Below are positions 17,578-25,565 of a stretch of 64,000 nucleotides of DNA, in pieces (positions within the stretch are counted from its first letter, which is position 1; the number at the start of each line of letters is the position of its first letter). The translations under genes and the position numbers were made by a program. The notes beneath the pieces are model-generated. The model did no database searches and was not told the DNA's origin. It worked only from the letters and a program-made list of their open reading frames with translations. Origin of the DNA: Paenibacillus tyrphae (lineage in GTDB: Bacteria; Bacillota; Bacilli; Paenibacillales; NBRC-103111). The stretch is taken from NCBI RefSeq assembly GCF_027925525.1, contig NZ_BSDJ01000031.1:33083-97082 (forward strand). Reading direction: 5' to 3'.

Positions 17578-17619
17578 AAAACCATTGAATCCGGTGAAAA
17601 GCCGCAGATTCAATGGTTT
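17578..17619. terminator. Bidirectional intrinsic terminator
   Basis: AAACCATTGAATC pairs perfectly with GATTCAATGGTTT, flanked by A and T runs. It serves the small secreted protein gene and the converging fusB-like gene. Confidence 0.9.
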
Positions 17620-17625
17620 TTTTGT

Positions 17626-18279
17626 CTAGCCTATAACCGTGTTAATAAAGTTCTCCAAGGATGAAACATCCGTAATGTTCTTATTGCAGTCTTGGCCATT
17701 CATGCACAAATAATTGCCAACCGCTTTATAATAATCGACTGAAGCTTTCGCCGGCCTTTTTTTGGCTATCGCCGAGAATAAAGCAAGATCTTCATACCGA
17801 TTGCATATGAAGCAAAAACTCCTCTTGTTGGTCGGAGTATATTTCCCTTCTACACCGACAAATTGCCCGTTTAAATGGTATACGATGAACATTTTATTCG
17901 TAGCGATATCGATCCAACTGAGATAGGTGACGTAACGACGGTCTATCTCGGATAAATTAGGAATCTTTAGCTTCTTATTCTTGGGAAACAGCTTCTGAAT
18001 CTGCTTTTCCGTAATATGCGGAAATTCTACGATATACGGCTCTAACGTTCGCAGATACTTATGAAAGTCTTCTGACGTTTCTAAGTTGACGATGCTTTCC
18101 AGCAGCTCTTTCTGAAGGCCGGAGGCGTCGGGAAACAGCTCTGCGATTTTGGCTGCCGTACCTTGCCTGACCGATTCCAATACCTTCCGATCGGCAATCG
18201 TTCTGAGAGCGTGCTGCAGGTTCCCTGCCTGCTTCTTGATATCGTTATACTGATGGTTTCTAATAAATGGTCCACACAT
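17626..18279 (-). CDS. FusB/FusC-family EF-G-binding protein (fusidic acid resistance type)
   Basis: The 217-residue protein follows the FusB layout: an N-terminal helical bundle with NHQYNDIKKQ, a middle block KLFPKNKKLKIPNLSEIDRR, and a C-terminal zinc-binding domain with Cys156, Cys159, Cys192 and Cys198 (FCFICN and YLCMNGQDCNK). FusB binds elongation factor G and frees it from ribosomes stalled by fusidic acid. Chromosomal relatives occur in several bacilli and may have housekeeping ribosome-release roles. It is more AT-rich than its neighbours. A leader peptide and a hairpin that hides its ribosome binding site lie upstream, as reported for staphylococcal fusB. Confidence 0.85.
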   Translation of the reverse strand: MCGPFIRNHQYNDIKKQAGNLQHALRTIADRKVLESVRQGTAAKIAELFPDASGLQKELLESIVNLETSEDFHKYLRTLEPYIVEFPHITEKQIQKLFPKNKKLKIPNLSEIDRRYVTYLSWIDIATNKMFIVYHLNGQFVGVEGKYTPTNKRSFCFICNRYEDLALFSAIAKKRPAKASVDYYKAVGNYLCMNGQDCNKNITDVSSLENFINTVIG

Positions 18280-18288
18280 GGAGGTCAG

Positions 18289-18317
18289 CCCCTTATTTTA
18301 TAAGATTGAAAATAAGG
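18289..18317 (-). promoter_or_regulatory. Hairpin sequestering the fusB-like ribosome binding site
   Basis: On the minus strand CCTTATTTT (18309-18317) pairs with AAAATAAGG (18291-18299), and the latter contains the start of the AAGGGG ribosome binding site (18289-18294). Upstream, GCAAAGCC in the leader ORF (18412-18419) can pair with GGCTTTGC (18319-18326). The two pairings could form a translational attenuator switch. Confidence 0.65.
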
Positions 18318-18401
18318 TGCAAAGCCATATTATTAGAAACGATAACTGCTCATTCGGGCGATTTTATGTTGCTCCCTTTTACGCCCATGCAAAGTATCGC
18401 C

Positions 18402-18455
18402 CTAAAAATAAGGCTTTGCATGAGACTGGCCAATCCGGCAATCGCGAATTGCCAT
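18402..18455 (-). CDS. Leader peptide of the fusB-like gene
   Basis: A 17-codon ORF, MAIRDCRIGQSHAKPYF, starts at 18455 with GAGGGAG nine bases upstream and lies just after a good promoter. Its codons 13-16 (GCAAAGCCT region) form one arm of an inverted repeat whose other arm precedes the fusB-like gene. Too short for a usual annotation, it fits a regulatory peptide that senses ribosome stalling. Confidence 0.6.
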   Translation of the reverse strand: MAIRDCRIGQSHAKPYF

Positions 18456-18487
18456 CCGTACCAACTCCCTCGTTCTAACTTACGATT

Positions 18488-18516
18488 AGTATAAACAAAA
18501 CGAATGTCTGTAGCAA
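18488..18516 (-). promoter_or_regulatory. Promoter of leader peptide and fusB-like gene
   Basis: TTGCTA (18511-18516) and TATACT (18488-18493) on the minus strand are separated by 17 bases, followed by the leader ORF. Confidence 0.6.
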
Positions 18517-18550
18517 GAACAAGGCTTCATTCCATTCCCTTCGATACCAA

Positions 18551-18586
18551 AAAGGATGCCTTCACCTCATGTGAACGACATCCTTT
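18551..18586 (-). terminator. Intrinsic terminator of the lipoprotein gene
   Basis: AAAGGATG/CATCCTTT with inner TTCAC/GTGAA, followed by TTTTTGG on the minus strand. Confidence 0.8.
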
Positions 18587-18592
18587 ACCGCT

Positions 18593-19039
18593 TTAAGGAG
18601 TTAAGCTCTTCACTTTATCCAGGTTTTGAGTGACCTGGTTCAGCGTGTCAATGAACTGGGAATTTTCGATCGCCTTCCAGTCGATAGCACCGTTATTGAT
18701 CTTCTCCAGATAACCGTTAATCTCCTTCGTCAGCGTTTCGTTATAGCCGACCAGTTGCCCATGTACGTCTTTGGCAAAATCGGGGGCTTGAAGCGCATTG
18801 AATTTTGCAATCCGCTCCTTCATACCGGTCAATTCATTCTTCAATGCCGTTCTGGCTTCGGGATCGGTGACCGCCTGCCTGGCAAGCGTCGGCAATTGTT
18901 TCGCAAACCGCGAAGTATCATCGATGAAGTTGGTGGCTTCCTCCACGTAGTTTAATGAATGATTTACTTTGTCGATGATTCCGCAGCCTGACAACAGACC
19001 AACCGCGAGCACAAGCAAAAACACGATTTTCAATTTCAT
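18593..19039 (-). CDS. Small lipoprotein, DUF6376-like
   Basis: This 148-residue protein has a lipobox LLSGC (Cys19), so it is anchored to the outer face of the membrane. The mature part is helical: NHSLNYVEEATNFIDDTSRFAKQLPTLARQAV and later NALQAPDFAKDVHGQL, patterns I associate with the DUF6376 lipoproteins of bacilli. No function is known. It ends at its own terminator. Confidence 0.7.
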   Translation of the reverse strand: MKLKIVFLLVLAVGLLSGCGIIDKVNHSLNYVEEATNFIDDTSRFAKQLPTLARQAVTDPEARTALKNELTGMKERIAKFNALQAPDFAKDVHGQLVGYNETLTKEINGYLEKINNGAIDWKAIENSQFIDTLNQVTQNLDKVKSLTP

Positions 19040-19102
19040 CCTCCGGACCTCCGACTTTTTACAAGGTAATACTGATCTAAGCCGGCTCCGGTTTCAAAAA
19101 AA

Positions 19103-19990
19103 CTATAAGGACAGCGGTTCCTGAACCGGCTGTTCGCCTTTTCCGGGGAGGGTTCGAATGATCGTCCATGGCTTTCTCGCAACAATGAACGCCACCGCCA
19201 GCAAAGCAAGCGCAACGAAAACGCCAGACTCTCCCGTCCACAGCAAGGCCGAATCCCCTTTGGTAAACAGGTCAAAGACGTTCTGGGTAATGGCATTCCA
19301 TGAGGCATGCAGGAAGACGGCCGGCCAAATACTTCCCGATGTCAAACGGAGATACGCCATCACATACCCGAAGGACGTGACCGTGACCATGAAAAGCAAG
19401 ATGGACAAAAGAAGAAACGGACCGGCGTAATACACTCCGGCTACCATGAGCGGCAGATGCCACACGCCCCATACCAATCCGCTGACGAGAACAGGCCGGG
19501 GAACCCGGGCATCCATCAGGCGTGTGAGCATGTAGCCGCGCCACCCCACTTCCTCGCCAAAGCTTCCAATCAAGCCTCGAATCGTTCCGAGGGTTACATT
19601 TGCGAGCAAGAAGAATATGAATAGAACGATGGGAGAAGCGGTTAAATAAGTGGCAGGCGCGGCAAATTGCGCAAGTCCGGACATCCATGCTATGCCATAG
19701 GCCGCCAGATCGACCGCTATCGGCAGGAGAAGCACGATCGGTATGAATTTGAGAGTACGTCTTCCTCCCAGGCGGAGGGAAATGTCGGCAAAACCCTCGC
19801 GCAACAGCAAACGCGCTAGCAACGACGCCAAAGAGGGCGTCCACATCAGAAAAAGTACCCATTTACCGTCATGGAGAGTCAGCCAGTAACCCACACATGA
19901 AAGAGGGATGAGCAAAGCAAAAAAGACCATGAGCCCGCGTCGGGCAGACTGCACGCGATGATGTGTTGTCTCGCAATTTGAGGTTGTCAT
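19103..19990 (-). CDS. CPBP-family intramembrane metalloprotease
   Basis: The 295-residue protein has about eight hydrophobic segments and the three CPBP (CAAX protease/bacteriocin-processing) motifs: GEEVGWRGYM (EExxxR), VWHLPLM and the HASWN box. The two Glu and the His residues coordinate the catalytic metal within the membrane. Members process prenylated or small membrane peptides, or give bacteriocin self-immunity. It is monocistronic here. A target is not evident. Confidence 0.85.
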   Translation of the reverse strand: MTTSNCETTHHRVQSARRGLMVFFALLIPLSCVGYWLTLHDGKWVLFLMWTPSLASLLARLLLREGFADISLRLGGRRTLKFIPIVLLLPIAVDLAAYGIAWMSGLAQFAAPATYLTASPIVLFIFFLLANVTLGTIRGLIGSFGEEVGWRGYMLTRLMDARVPRPVLVSGLVWGVWHLPLMVAGVYYAGPFLLLSILLFMVTVTSFGYVMAYLRLTSGSIWPAVFLHASWNAITQNVFDLFTKGDSALLWTGESGVFVALALLAVAFIVARKPWTIIRTLPGKGEQPVQEPLSL

Positions 19991-20161
19991 GATTGAACAC
20001 TCCTTATCGTCACGGCTTCCACATGAGAATCAGACAATAGTTACATTTATGTAATTTTAATCCTTATTATAACACCGTCTCTCATCAAAACAACGGCCTG
20101 AAGTCTAGCCCCGAACTAGGGTGTGTTTTCAAACTATTCGAAAACCCGATGCTCTGGTATC

Positions 20162-20731
20162 TTAATAATCCAGCATGCGTCCATGATCATGCCATTGACC
20201 GTACATTTTATTTTCTCTAGTGTTTGTTATGAATTTGTCTAATCTGCTCCTAAATAATTCCGGCTGATTTTTAACGCTTTGTATCGTATCGATCCGAACT
20301 CTTGTATAAAGAGCTGGAAATGCCATAAAATTCTCATATACTTGCTTTTCCTCTTTTAGCCTTCGCTCTATAGCCCCATCTATTTTAAAAGAATCGTAGT
20401 CCATATCAGGAAGCACCTTTCTTCCTTCTTCCCTCATTAACCCCAACTTTTCGAGGCGGCGGACACGTTCTTTATTCAATTCAGTCCATGAACTTTTTTT
20501 GCTTCTAGGAGATAGTCTCTGCGCCAGCTCCGTTTCAGACATTTTCTTTTTGATTCCATCGATCCATCCAAAGCACAGAGATTCTTCGACCGCGTCCAAA
20601 TATAGCAACGTTTCTGGATTTGGCGTCATACGAACGACTACCCAACAAGATTTTTCAGTCTTACAATTTTCCTGTAGCCAGACCCTCAACTCTTCTCTCG
20701 ATTTTACTGGAATTAGATTTTCAATTTCCAT
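20162..20731 (-). CDS. YdeI/OmpD-associated family protein
   Basis: The protein of about 189 residues has the block SCWVVVRMTPNPETLLYLDAVEESLCFGWIDG and the segment RRLSPRSKKSSWTELNKERVRRLEKLGLM-like order typical of the YdeI family (bacteriocin-protection, domain of unknown function). I prefer the start at 20731 (MEIENLI), since homologous proteins begin shortly before this region; a start at 20770 is also open. AAGGAG lies 14 bases upstream, slightly far. The gene is AT-rich relative to its surroundings. Confidence 0.75.
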   Translation of the reverse strand: MEIENLIPVKSREELRVWLQENCKTEKSCWVVVRMTPNPETLLYLDAVEESLCFGWIDGIKKKMSETELAQRLSPRSKKSSWTELNKERVRRLEKLGLMREEGRKVLPDMDYDSFKIDGAIERRLKEEKQVYENFMAFPALYTRVRIDTIQSVKNQPELFRSRLDKFITNTRENKMYGQWHDHGRMLDY

Positions 20732-20773
20732 AGATAAAACACATTCTCCTTTCCAGATATGGAGAGTCATTGT

Positions 20774-20815
20774 AAAAAGGTCGACTTCTCCGTTCTCGGA
20801 AATATCGACCTTTTT
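20774..20815 (-). terminator. Intrinsic terminator of dinB2
   Basis: AAAAAGGTCGA (20774-20784) pairs with TCGACCTTTTT (20805-20815); the T-run ends transcription of dinB2. Confidence 0.85.
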
Positions 20816-20847
20816 ATATCGTCAAAATACTCTTTCGACGTCAGAAA

Positions 20848-21363
20848 TTAAATGGATTCCGCAGGTTCTTGATACCAAAAAAGTGAATAATCGTTCATTG
20901 TGGATGCATGGCCCAGTTGGCGCAGCATGGTCGAAATATTGCCTCGGTGGTAGGTACCGTGGTTGACCGTTTGCAGCACAATTTCCGATAATCGAGTGTT
21001 GCGTGTTCCGGCGTACGGATTCTCGAGCATAATCATTTGCTCCAAGTCGTCTTGGTTTCGGAACCATGCTCTGTACTCCTCCGCTAATTCACTAAAGGCA
21101 TTCGCGAAGTCATCGACAGAGTACCGAAGTATTTTTTGTTGAAGCCCAAGGCACTCTTCCAGCGCCTTGGGCATACTGGTACCTTTCAGAACCTGAAGCC
21201 AGCACTTGTCGATCGCATAGATATGCGCGAACGCTTCGCCAATGGTGGGAAACGAGGTGTTTACTTCTTGTTGCAGCACCGAGGACGGGAGCTCCTTGAT
21301 GCGTCCCAAGAGGGTTTGGGTAGCCCATGCGTGGTAATCGAACATTTGTACGGGATGATTCAT
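20848..21363 (-). CDS. DinB-family metal-binding protein (dinB2)
   Basis: The start at 21363 (MNHPVQMFDYHAWA) is set by AAAGGAG ten bases upstream. The 171-residue protein has the metal histidines H47, H135 and H139 at the same positions as dinB1 and shares its NPYAG, TRLSEIVLQ and NHGTYHRGNIS blocks. It lies just downstream of a WYL regulator gene, with a perfect 12-base-arm palindrome between them and a terminator behind it. The function of this DinB subgroup is unknown; stress or thiol-dependent detoxification is an inference from the family. Confidence 0.87.
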   Translation of the reverse strand: MNHPVQMFDYHAWATQTLLGRIKELPSSVLQQEVNTSFPTIGEAFAHIYAIDKCWLQVLKGTSMPKALEECLGLQQKILRYSVDDFANAFSELAEEYRAWFRNQDDLEQMIMLENPYAGTRNTRLSEIVLQTVNHGTYHRGNISTMLRQLGHASTMNDYSLFWYQEPAESI

Positions 21364-21425
21364 TTGGATCGTCTCCTTTTGACTTGTCATGGATTTGATT
21401 TTGTTCCTGCAGTTATAATAAAAAA

Positions 21426-21455
21426 AGATGTATGACAACAGTCTGTCATACATCT
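21426..21455. promoter_or_regulatory. Palindromic operator upstream of dinB2
   Basis: AGATGTATGACA and TGTCATACATCT are perfect 12-base arms around ACAGTC, 63 bases before dinB2. The palindrome includes the stop codon of the WYL regulator. Its 22-base core matches the dinB1 operator except for two loop bases. Confidence 0.78.
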
Positions 21456-22363
21456 GCATAAAGTTTGAGCGCATTTTGAAGCTGTTCTTTTACGATGCGA
21501 CGCAGTGCAGGGGGTTCGAGAACTTCGGCGCCGCTGCCAAAACTCAGCAAAATTGTCCAAAGCCAGCGTGCTTTCAATGGCTGATAAACAGGAATTCGGA
21601 GCGTCATGCTCCCATCGTCATGAAATTGCTTATCAGCCTGGTGAAACTGATCCATCACTTCCGCCAATGCCTCCGGCCACACCCGGATCACCACATCCTC
21701 CAACTGATCTTGCCATCCCTTGTTTGGCAAAGCAGCCTCTTCCGGCACCTCATGATGCGGCTCGAAAGTTTCCTGAGTCAGGAACAAATTCAACATCCGG
21801 GATAGTCGGAACTCCCGATAATCCCGTCGTGTTCGGCAAAACCCATAAACGTACCAATTGCGATATTTAAAATGAAGCCGCAGCGGTTCCATATCACGGG
21901 TCGTACGTTCATTCTTTACATTGATATATTCAAAGCGGACGATATTTCGCCGGGTAATGGCCGTGCGTAAATGACGAAGCGCGTCGGGCTCCGTGCGACG
22001 GGTTTCCAAGTCCACGAATAGACTCGTGGTCCGATGCTCCGGTCCGATCGTCTGCAGTCGTTCGATGGTCCCCTGCGCACGCTCGTCTTCAAACACGGTG
22101 GAGAGGCTTCTGAGCACGGTAATCAGGGAATTGACATCGTAAGAACCGAGCAGGCTTTTATCCATTTTGTATCCGTCCATCATGCCATATCCGCCTTTCG
22201 TTCCCTGATACGATACGACCGGGAAGCCCGCAGCGCAGATCACATCGATATCCCGATAGATGGTTCTTTGCGAAACTTGAAACTCTTCAGCCAGCATGGA
22301 AGCAGACAAAACTTCGTGATTCAGCAGCTTGTAGATGATGGAGATCAATCGTTCCAATTTCAT
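21446..22363 (-). CDS. WYL-domain transcriptional regulator (YafY type)
   Basis: The 305-residue protein has an N-terminal helix-turn-helix (SASMLAEEFQVSQRTIYRDIDVI), then a WYL ligand-binding domain with RLHFKYRNWYVYGFCRTRRDYREFRLSRM and a C-terminal WCX segment. WYL domains bind nucleic acids or other small ligands and are common in DNA damage and phage defence control. The start at 22363 has GCGGGG six bases upstream; a start two codons earlier has no spacing. The likely targets are dinB2 just downstream and dinB1, which share an operator. Confidence 0.88.
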   Translation of the reverse strand: MKLERLISIIYKLLNHEVLSASMLAEEFQVSQRTIYRDIDVICAAGFPVVSYQGTKGGYGMMDGYKMDKSLLGSYDVNSLITVLRSLSTVFEDERAQGTIERLQTIGPEHRTTSLFVDLETRRTEPDALRHLRTAITRRNIVRFEYINVKNERTTRDMEPLRLHFKYRNWYVYGFCRTRRDYREFRLSRMLNLFLTQETFEPHHEVPEEAALPNKGWQDQLEDVVIRVWPEALAEVMDQFHQADKQFHDDGSMTLRIPVYQPLKARWLWTILLSFGSGAEVLEPPALRRIVKEQLQNALKLYADV

Positions 22364-22489
22364 GTGCATCCCCGCCCGTTAGTCCATTTCGTATTACTGC
22401 TCATTATTGTATCACACATTTTTTCTTGCTTATCTTGACCAAGCGGAGGAACTCACTTCGCCTGACGCGCCGAACTCTCAGTAGACAAA

Positions 22490-22522
22490 AAGAGCCGGCC
22501 ATCCCATGGGACGCCGGCTCTT
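22490..22522 (-). terminator. Intrinsic terminator of the MutS2-BpsA-GNAT-FkbH-ACP operon
   Basis: AAGAGCCGGC pairs with GCCGGCTCTT, followed by TTTTTGT on the minus strand, eight bases after the ACP stop codon. Confidence 0.88.
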
Positions 22523-22529
22523 CGATGCT

Positions 22530-22808
22530 TCATTGTTCCAGCCCGGAATAAGTCCCGTACGGCAAGCTCTCGCTCTCCTCGATAAACGAGACGATACGGT
22601 CTATGCTCGATAACGACTCGATCGACAGGTCCTCCTCATCGAATGCTACTTGAAACTCCTGCTCCAGCCAGGCGATCAACCGGACCACCGTAACGGAATC
22701 CAACACGCCCTGAGGGCCAAGCAGCCGCGCAGACCGCTCCACTTCCGTCGTGCCGAGCAATTGAGCTACGATTGCCGTAACCTTCCGTTCCATTTCTTCT
22801 CGATTCAT
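22530..22808 (-). CDS. Acyl carrier protein
   Basis: The 92-residue protein is a stand-alone carrier protein: the phosphopantetheine serine is S38 in GVLDSVTVVRL, followed by the helix IAWLEQEFQVAFDEEDL. Its ATG overlaps the FkbH stop codon by four bases, so the two are translationally coupled. It is most likely the acceptor of the glyceryl or acyl group activated by the FkbH-like enzyme. It is the last gene of a five-gene operon and does not resemble the housekeeping AcpP. Confidence 0.85.
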   Translation of the reverse strand: MNREEMERKVTAIVAQLLGTTEVERSARLLGPQGVLDSVTVVRLIAWLEQEFQVAFDEEDLSIESLSSIDRIVSFIEESESLPYGTYSGLEQ

Positions 22809-23863
22809 CCTAAGGTTCTCCCTTCCCCTTGCTTAAAATGTCCCGTTTTTACGGTGATCCAATCCGGTGCGCAATACGCGAACGGCAACGGCAGCGCATA
22901 GATCGAATCACGCTCCCGCTTCTCCTTCCGGATAAACCCCAGCAGTTGCAAAAGCATCAGCGCTGGCCGGTTGCGGCCTGTGGCCCGGTAGCTGCATACC
23001 GCTTCAAGCATCGCCGGATGCTCCTGCTGCGCCAGCTTCAGCACCGTCCCGAGAAACGCGGTTCCAATGCCGCGCCCTTCGATGCGGCAAGAGATGCAGA
23101 ACAACCGGATGTCCAGCCGCTCCTTCTCATAGTCCAGCATAGCTGCCCCGACAATGCCGTGGTCGCCGAACCGGTCCTTCAGCTCCGTAACATAAAGCCC
23201 TTTCGCCGGCGATTCCAGATAAGAGCTGACGACGTCCTCCGACATCCGCTCCGTGAAATTATTGAATTGATTCGTTCTCGCAGCCAGCTCGAAAGCCCGA
23301 TCAAGATCCTCCTCGCGTGCAGTGCGTACCTCCAGCTCCATGAAGCAGGAACGCAGAAAGTCTTCCCGCGTTCCGGCAAAGCGCTGCTCCGCCGTTGTCC
23401 GCTCCAGACGGGAAAGCATCATCTCGCGGCGTTTCCCTGCCTCCCGCGTCAGCTTCCCGGCTCGGAACTCGGGGTATCCGACCAGCTCCAGCGCCTCATG
23501 CGCGCCGTAAACGGTCAATTCCGGCAGATACGTTCCCGCCTCGTAGCGTTCGAACGGATTGTCGTCGATGAACGCTACCGCATCCAGCCCGATATTCAGC
23601 TCGCTTGCGATCCGCCGGATTCCTTCCGCTTTCGTCCCCCAACCGATCTGGGGATACAGAAAATAACGGCCGATGTCTAGTTCCTCCAATTTCGCCATCG
23701 CCAGATCGTGATCGTTGCGACTCGCTACGCTCTGCAAAATGCCGCGCCCATCCAACCGCTCCAGCACCTCGCGAATGCCGGGACGCAGCACTACTTCTTC
23801 GTCGTCGGCCAGCGTTCCATGCCATAACGTTTCGTCCAAATCCCATATCAGACATTTGATCAT
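22805..23863 (-). CDS. FkbH-like HAD-IIIC protein (glyceryl-ACP synthase type)
   Basis: This 352-residue protein has an N-terminal HAD domain (CLIWDLDETLWHGTL with D8 and D10, SRNDHD, FIDDNPFER) and a C-terminal GNAT-like domain with TNQFNNFTERM and the family motif SCRIEGRGIG. FkbH-type proteins take 1,3-bisphosphoglycerate, remove phosphate and load a glyceryl group on an acyl carrier protein, as in methoxymalonyl and tetronate pathways. The adjoining ACP fits. There is no polyketide synthase here, so the fate of the glyceryl unit is open. GGAGG precedes the start by nine bases. Confidence 0.85.
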   Translation of the reverse strand: MIKCLIWDLDETLWHGTLADDEEVVLRPGIREVLERLDGRGILQSVASRNDHDLAMAKLEELDIGRYFLYPQIGWGTKAEGIRRIASELNIGLDAVAFIDDNPFERYEAGTYLPELTVYGAHEALELVGYPEFRAGKLTREAGKRREMMLSRLERTTAEQRFAGTREDFLRSCFMELEVRTAREEDLDRAFELAARTNQFNNFTERMSEDVVSSYLESPAKGLYVTELKDRFGDHGIVGAAMLDYEKERLDIRLFCISCRIEGRGIGTAFLGTVLKLAQQEHPAMLEAVCSYRATGRNRPALMLLQLLGFIRKEKRERDSIYALPLPFAYCAPDWITVKTGHFKQGEGRTLG

Positions 23864-23883
23864 GCTACCTGTCCTCCGCAGCC

Positions 23884-24342
23884 CTAAGCTTCCTGATCCT
23901 GCACCTTGTACTCCATCGTCAGATGGGTCGGCGCGAAGCCGTAATTTTTATACAGCACGCGCATGGGCAGGTTGCCGACGTGCACATGCCCGACGATGCG
24001 CCGGGCTTTCTGCCTGCCGGCAAAATCCATTCCCGCCTCGAACAAGGCCGTCACCGCCTCCGTACCGCGGCATGATTCGGCAGCGTAGAAGCTTTTGAAC
24101 TGGATATAGTTTTCTTTCGTCACGAAATTTTCTTTGAGCGTCATCCAGAGCCAGCCGGCCACCCGGCCGTCCAGCTCCAGAACGAGCATGCCTTCCTGTT
24201 CGCGAGGTATCGCTTTTTCCAGCTTGCGCCGGTGGAATTCCAGATCGGTTACCGCCTCGCTGCCAAACGAAATGACGGATATTTCCTTCTCAAATTCGGC
24301 CACCGCGGCCAAATCGTTCTGCTCTATCGGTCGGATATGCAT
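23884..24342 (-). CDS. GNAT-family N-acyltransferase
   Basis: The start at 24342 (MHIRPIEQNDL) is preceded by AGGAGAGG at good spacing; an upstream ATG in frame encodes that site itself. The 152-residue domain has GNAT features: GRVAGWLWMTL, YIQFKSFYAAESCRGTEAVTALFEAGMDFA (the acyl-CoA loop region, lacking the classic QxxGxG/A) and VGNLPMRVLYKNYGFAPTHLTMEYKV at the end. It probably transfers an acyl group to an amine. Being between a polyamine synthase-like gene and glyceryl-ACP genes, an acylated polyamine is one possible product. Confidence 0.8.
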   Translation of the reverse strand: MHIRPIEQNDLAAVAEFEKEISVISFGSEAVTDLEFHRRKLEKAIPREQEGMLVLELDGRVAGWLWMTLKENFVTKENYIQFKSFYAAESCRGTEAVTALFEAGMDFAGRQKARRIVGHVHVGNLPMRVLYKNYGFAPTHLTMEYKVQDQEA

Positions 24343-24387
24343 CTTGTCTTCCTCTCCTCTTAAGTTCATGATTCGCCGTAAGTTTGT

Positions 24388-25560
24388 TTATACGCTCTTT
24401 TTTTCGATCAATTGAAAAGTATCGTTCTTACAGCGGGGACACCCTTGATTTTTGAGCTGCTCGATCGTAGGCACATCGCTTTGGAAGCCAACGTAAACCG
24501 CCTCCCCGCACTGCTGGCAGCGGTAAGTGCGCAGCGTCCGCTTGACTTCACCCGTGTACAGCGCATCTTCGAAAGCGCCGGCGTATTCGGAACGCGTCTG
24601 CTCCGTTGTCTTCAGCACGATCATTTGGCTCCGATTCGCGATCATTTCCGCACCTTCGTACTCGTTAAAGCGCGGGAACGTGGCGCTGACCATGAGCCCC
24701 ATCCGCACAAACTCCCGCTGCATCGCCAGCATGAACTCCGGAGACTTATGGGCGAAAGACAAGAAGATCGGCGCCCCTTTCCTCTTTTTCAAGCCGCTGA
24801 TGCCGCGGGAAAGGAACAGTGTCATGCCCTGCAGCGTATAAGGCGGATCGGTGAAGAAGCAGTCGTATTGTCCCTGCCATTCCTCGGCCAGCGGCAGCCG
24901 CAAATCCCAGCGGCGGCATTGGATAGGCAGCCCCTCCCTTGCTGCAGTCTCGCCGATATAGCCCAGGAACCGCTCGTCGATATCGACAACGTCGATCCTC
25001 GTTCTCGAATGCGTTCCCTCCGCCTCCGGGAAGAGCGTCCGGAGTAAAAAGCCTAGCGACACGCTGACCAGATCGTCGTCGCCAATGCAGAGCACGCGCT
25101 TTCCGATCAACGCCTGCTGCTTCAAGCACAGGACGGCGCGCCGCAGACTTGTCTCCGCAGTGCATTTCGATTGATCGATCCGGACGTCCACCTGCGGCCG
25201 CAAGCGAAAAATTTCCTGTAGCTCGCTCAGCACGCCGGCCAGATCGGACTTCCAGTCCGCATCGCTTGCCGTCAATTTCAGGTACAGGCTCTTGTTTATT
25301 CCGCCGTACCCCAGCTCTTGCTCAATCCACGCCGTTCCCGCCCTGCTGCAGCGCGTCCCGTTCTCTTGCATCAGCGCGCCCGCTTTGACGAGCTCTTTCT
25401 TGATAGCCGCGGCTACGGGAACGGGCAGCAGCGTCTTGCGCGCCAGCTCCTTGGTCGAGATGCCCGGGCTGAAATAACATTCCAGCAAAAGCTGCTCGAT
25501 GACGGCGGAACCTTCTTCCAAACGGACATTCGCGCTGATTTCATCCAAATAATTTTTCAT
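24388..25560 (-). CDS. BpsA-family branched polyamine synthase-like protein with C-terminal zinc ribbon
   Basis: The 390-residue protein has an N-terminal winged helix (SPGISTKELARKTLLPVPVAAAIKKELVK), then the Rossmann-like aminopropyltransferase domain with GDDDLVS (about residue 160) and TDPPYT (about 237), the signature motifs of N4-bis(aminopropyl)spermidine synthase. That enzyme, known from thermophiles, adds aminopropyl groups from decarboxylated SAM to spermidine. The C-terminus adds RCQQCG and CPRCKN, a possible zinc ribbon. GGAGGAG supports the start at 25560. It lies five bases after the MutS2-like gene. A nucleic-acid substrate is an alternative, given the DPPY motif and zinc ribbon. 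Confidence 0.78.
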   Translation of the reverse strand: MKNYLDEISANVRLEEGSAVIEQLLLECYFSPGISTKELARKTLLPVPVAAAIKKELVKAGALMQENGTRCSRAGTAWIEQELGYGGINKSLYLKLTASDADWKSDLAGVLSELQEIFRLRPQVDVRIDQSKCTAETSLRRAVLCLKQQALIGKRVLCIGDDDLVSVSLGFLLRTLFPEAEGTHSRTRIDVVDIDERFLGYIGETAAREGLPIQCRRWDLRLPLAEEWQGQYDCFFTDPPYTLQGMTLFLSRGISGLKKRKGAPIFLSFAHKSPEFMLAMQREFVRMGLMVSATFPRFNEYEGAEMIANRSQMIVLKTTEQTRSEYAGAFEDALYTGEVKRTLRTYRCQQCGEAVYVGFQSDVPTIEQLKNQGCPRCKNDTFQLIEKKSV

Positions 25561-25565
25561 TTCGA

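Noticed and set aside
22530..23863. FkbH-ACP pair as part of a methoxymalonyl polyketide pathway
   Set aside because: No polyketide synthase, O-methyltransferase or acyl-CoA dehydrogenase genes lie nearby; the pair is instead coupled to a MutS2-like and BpsA-like operon.
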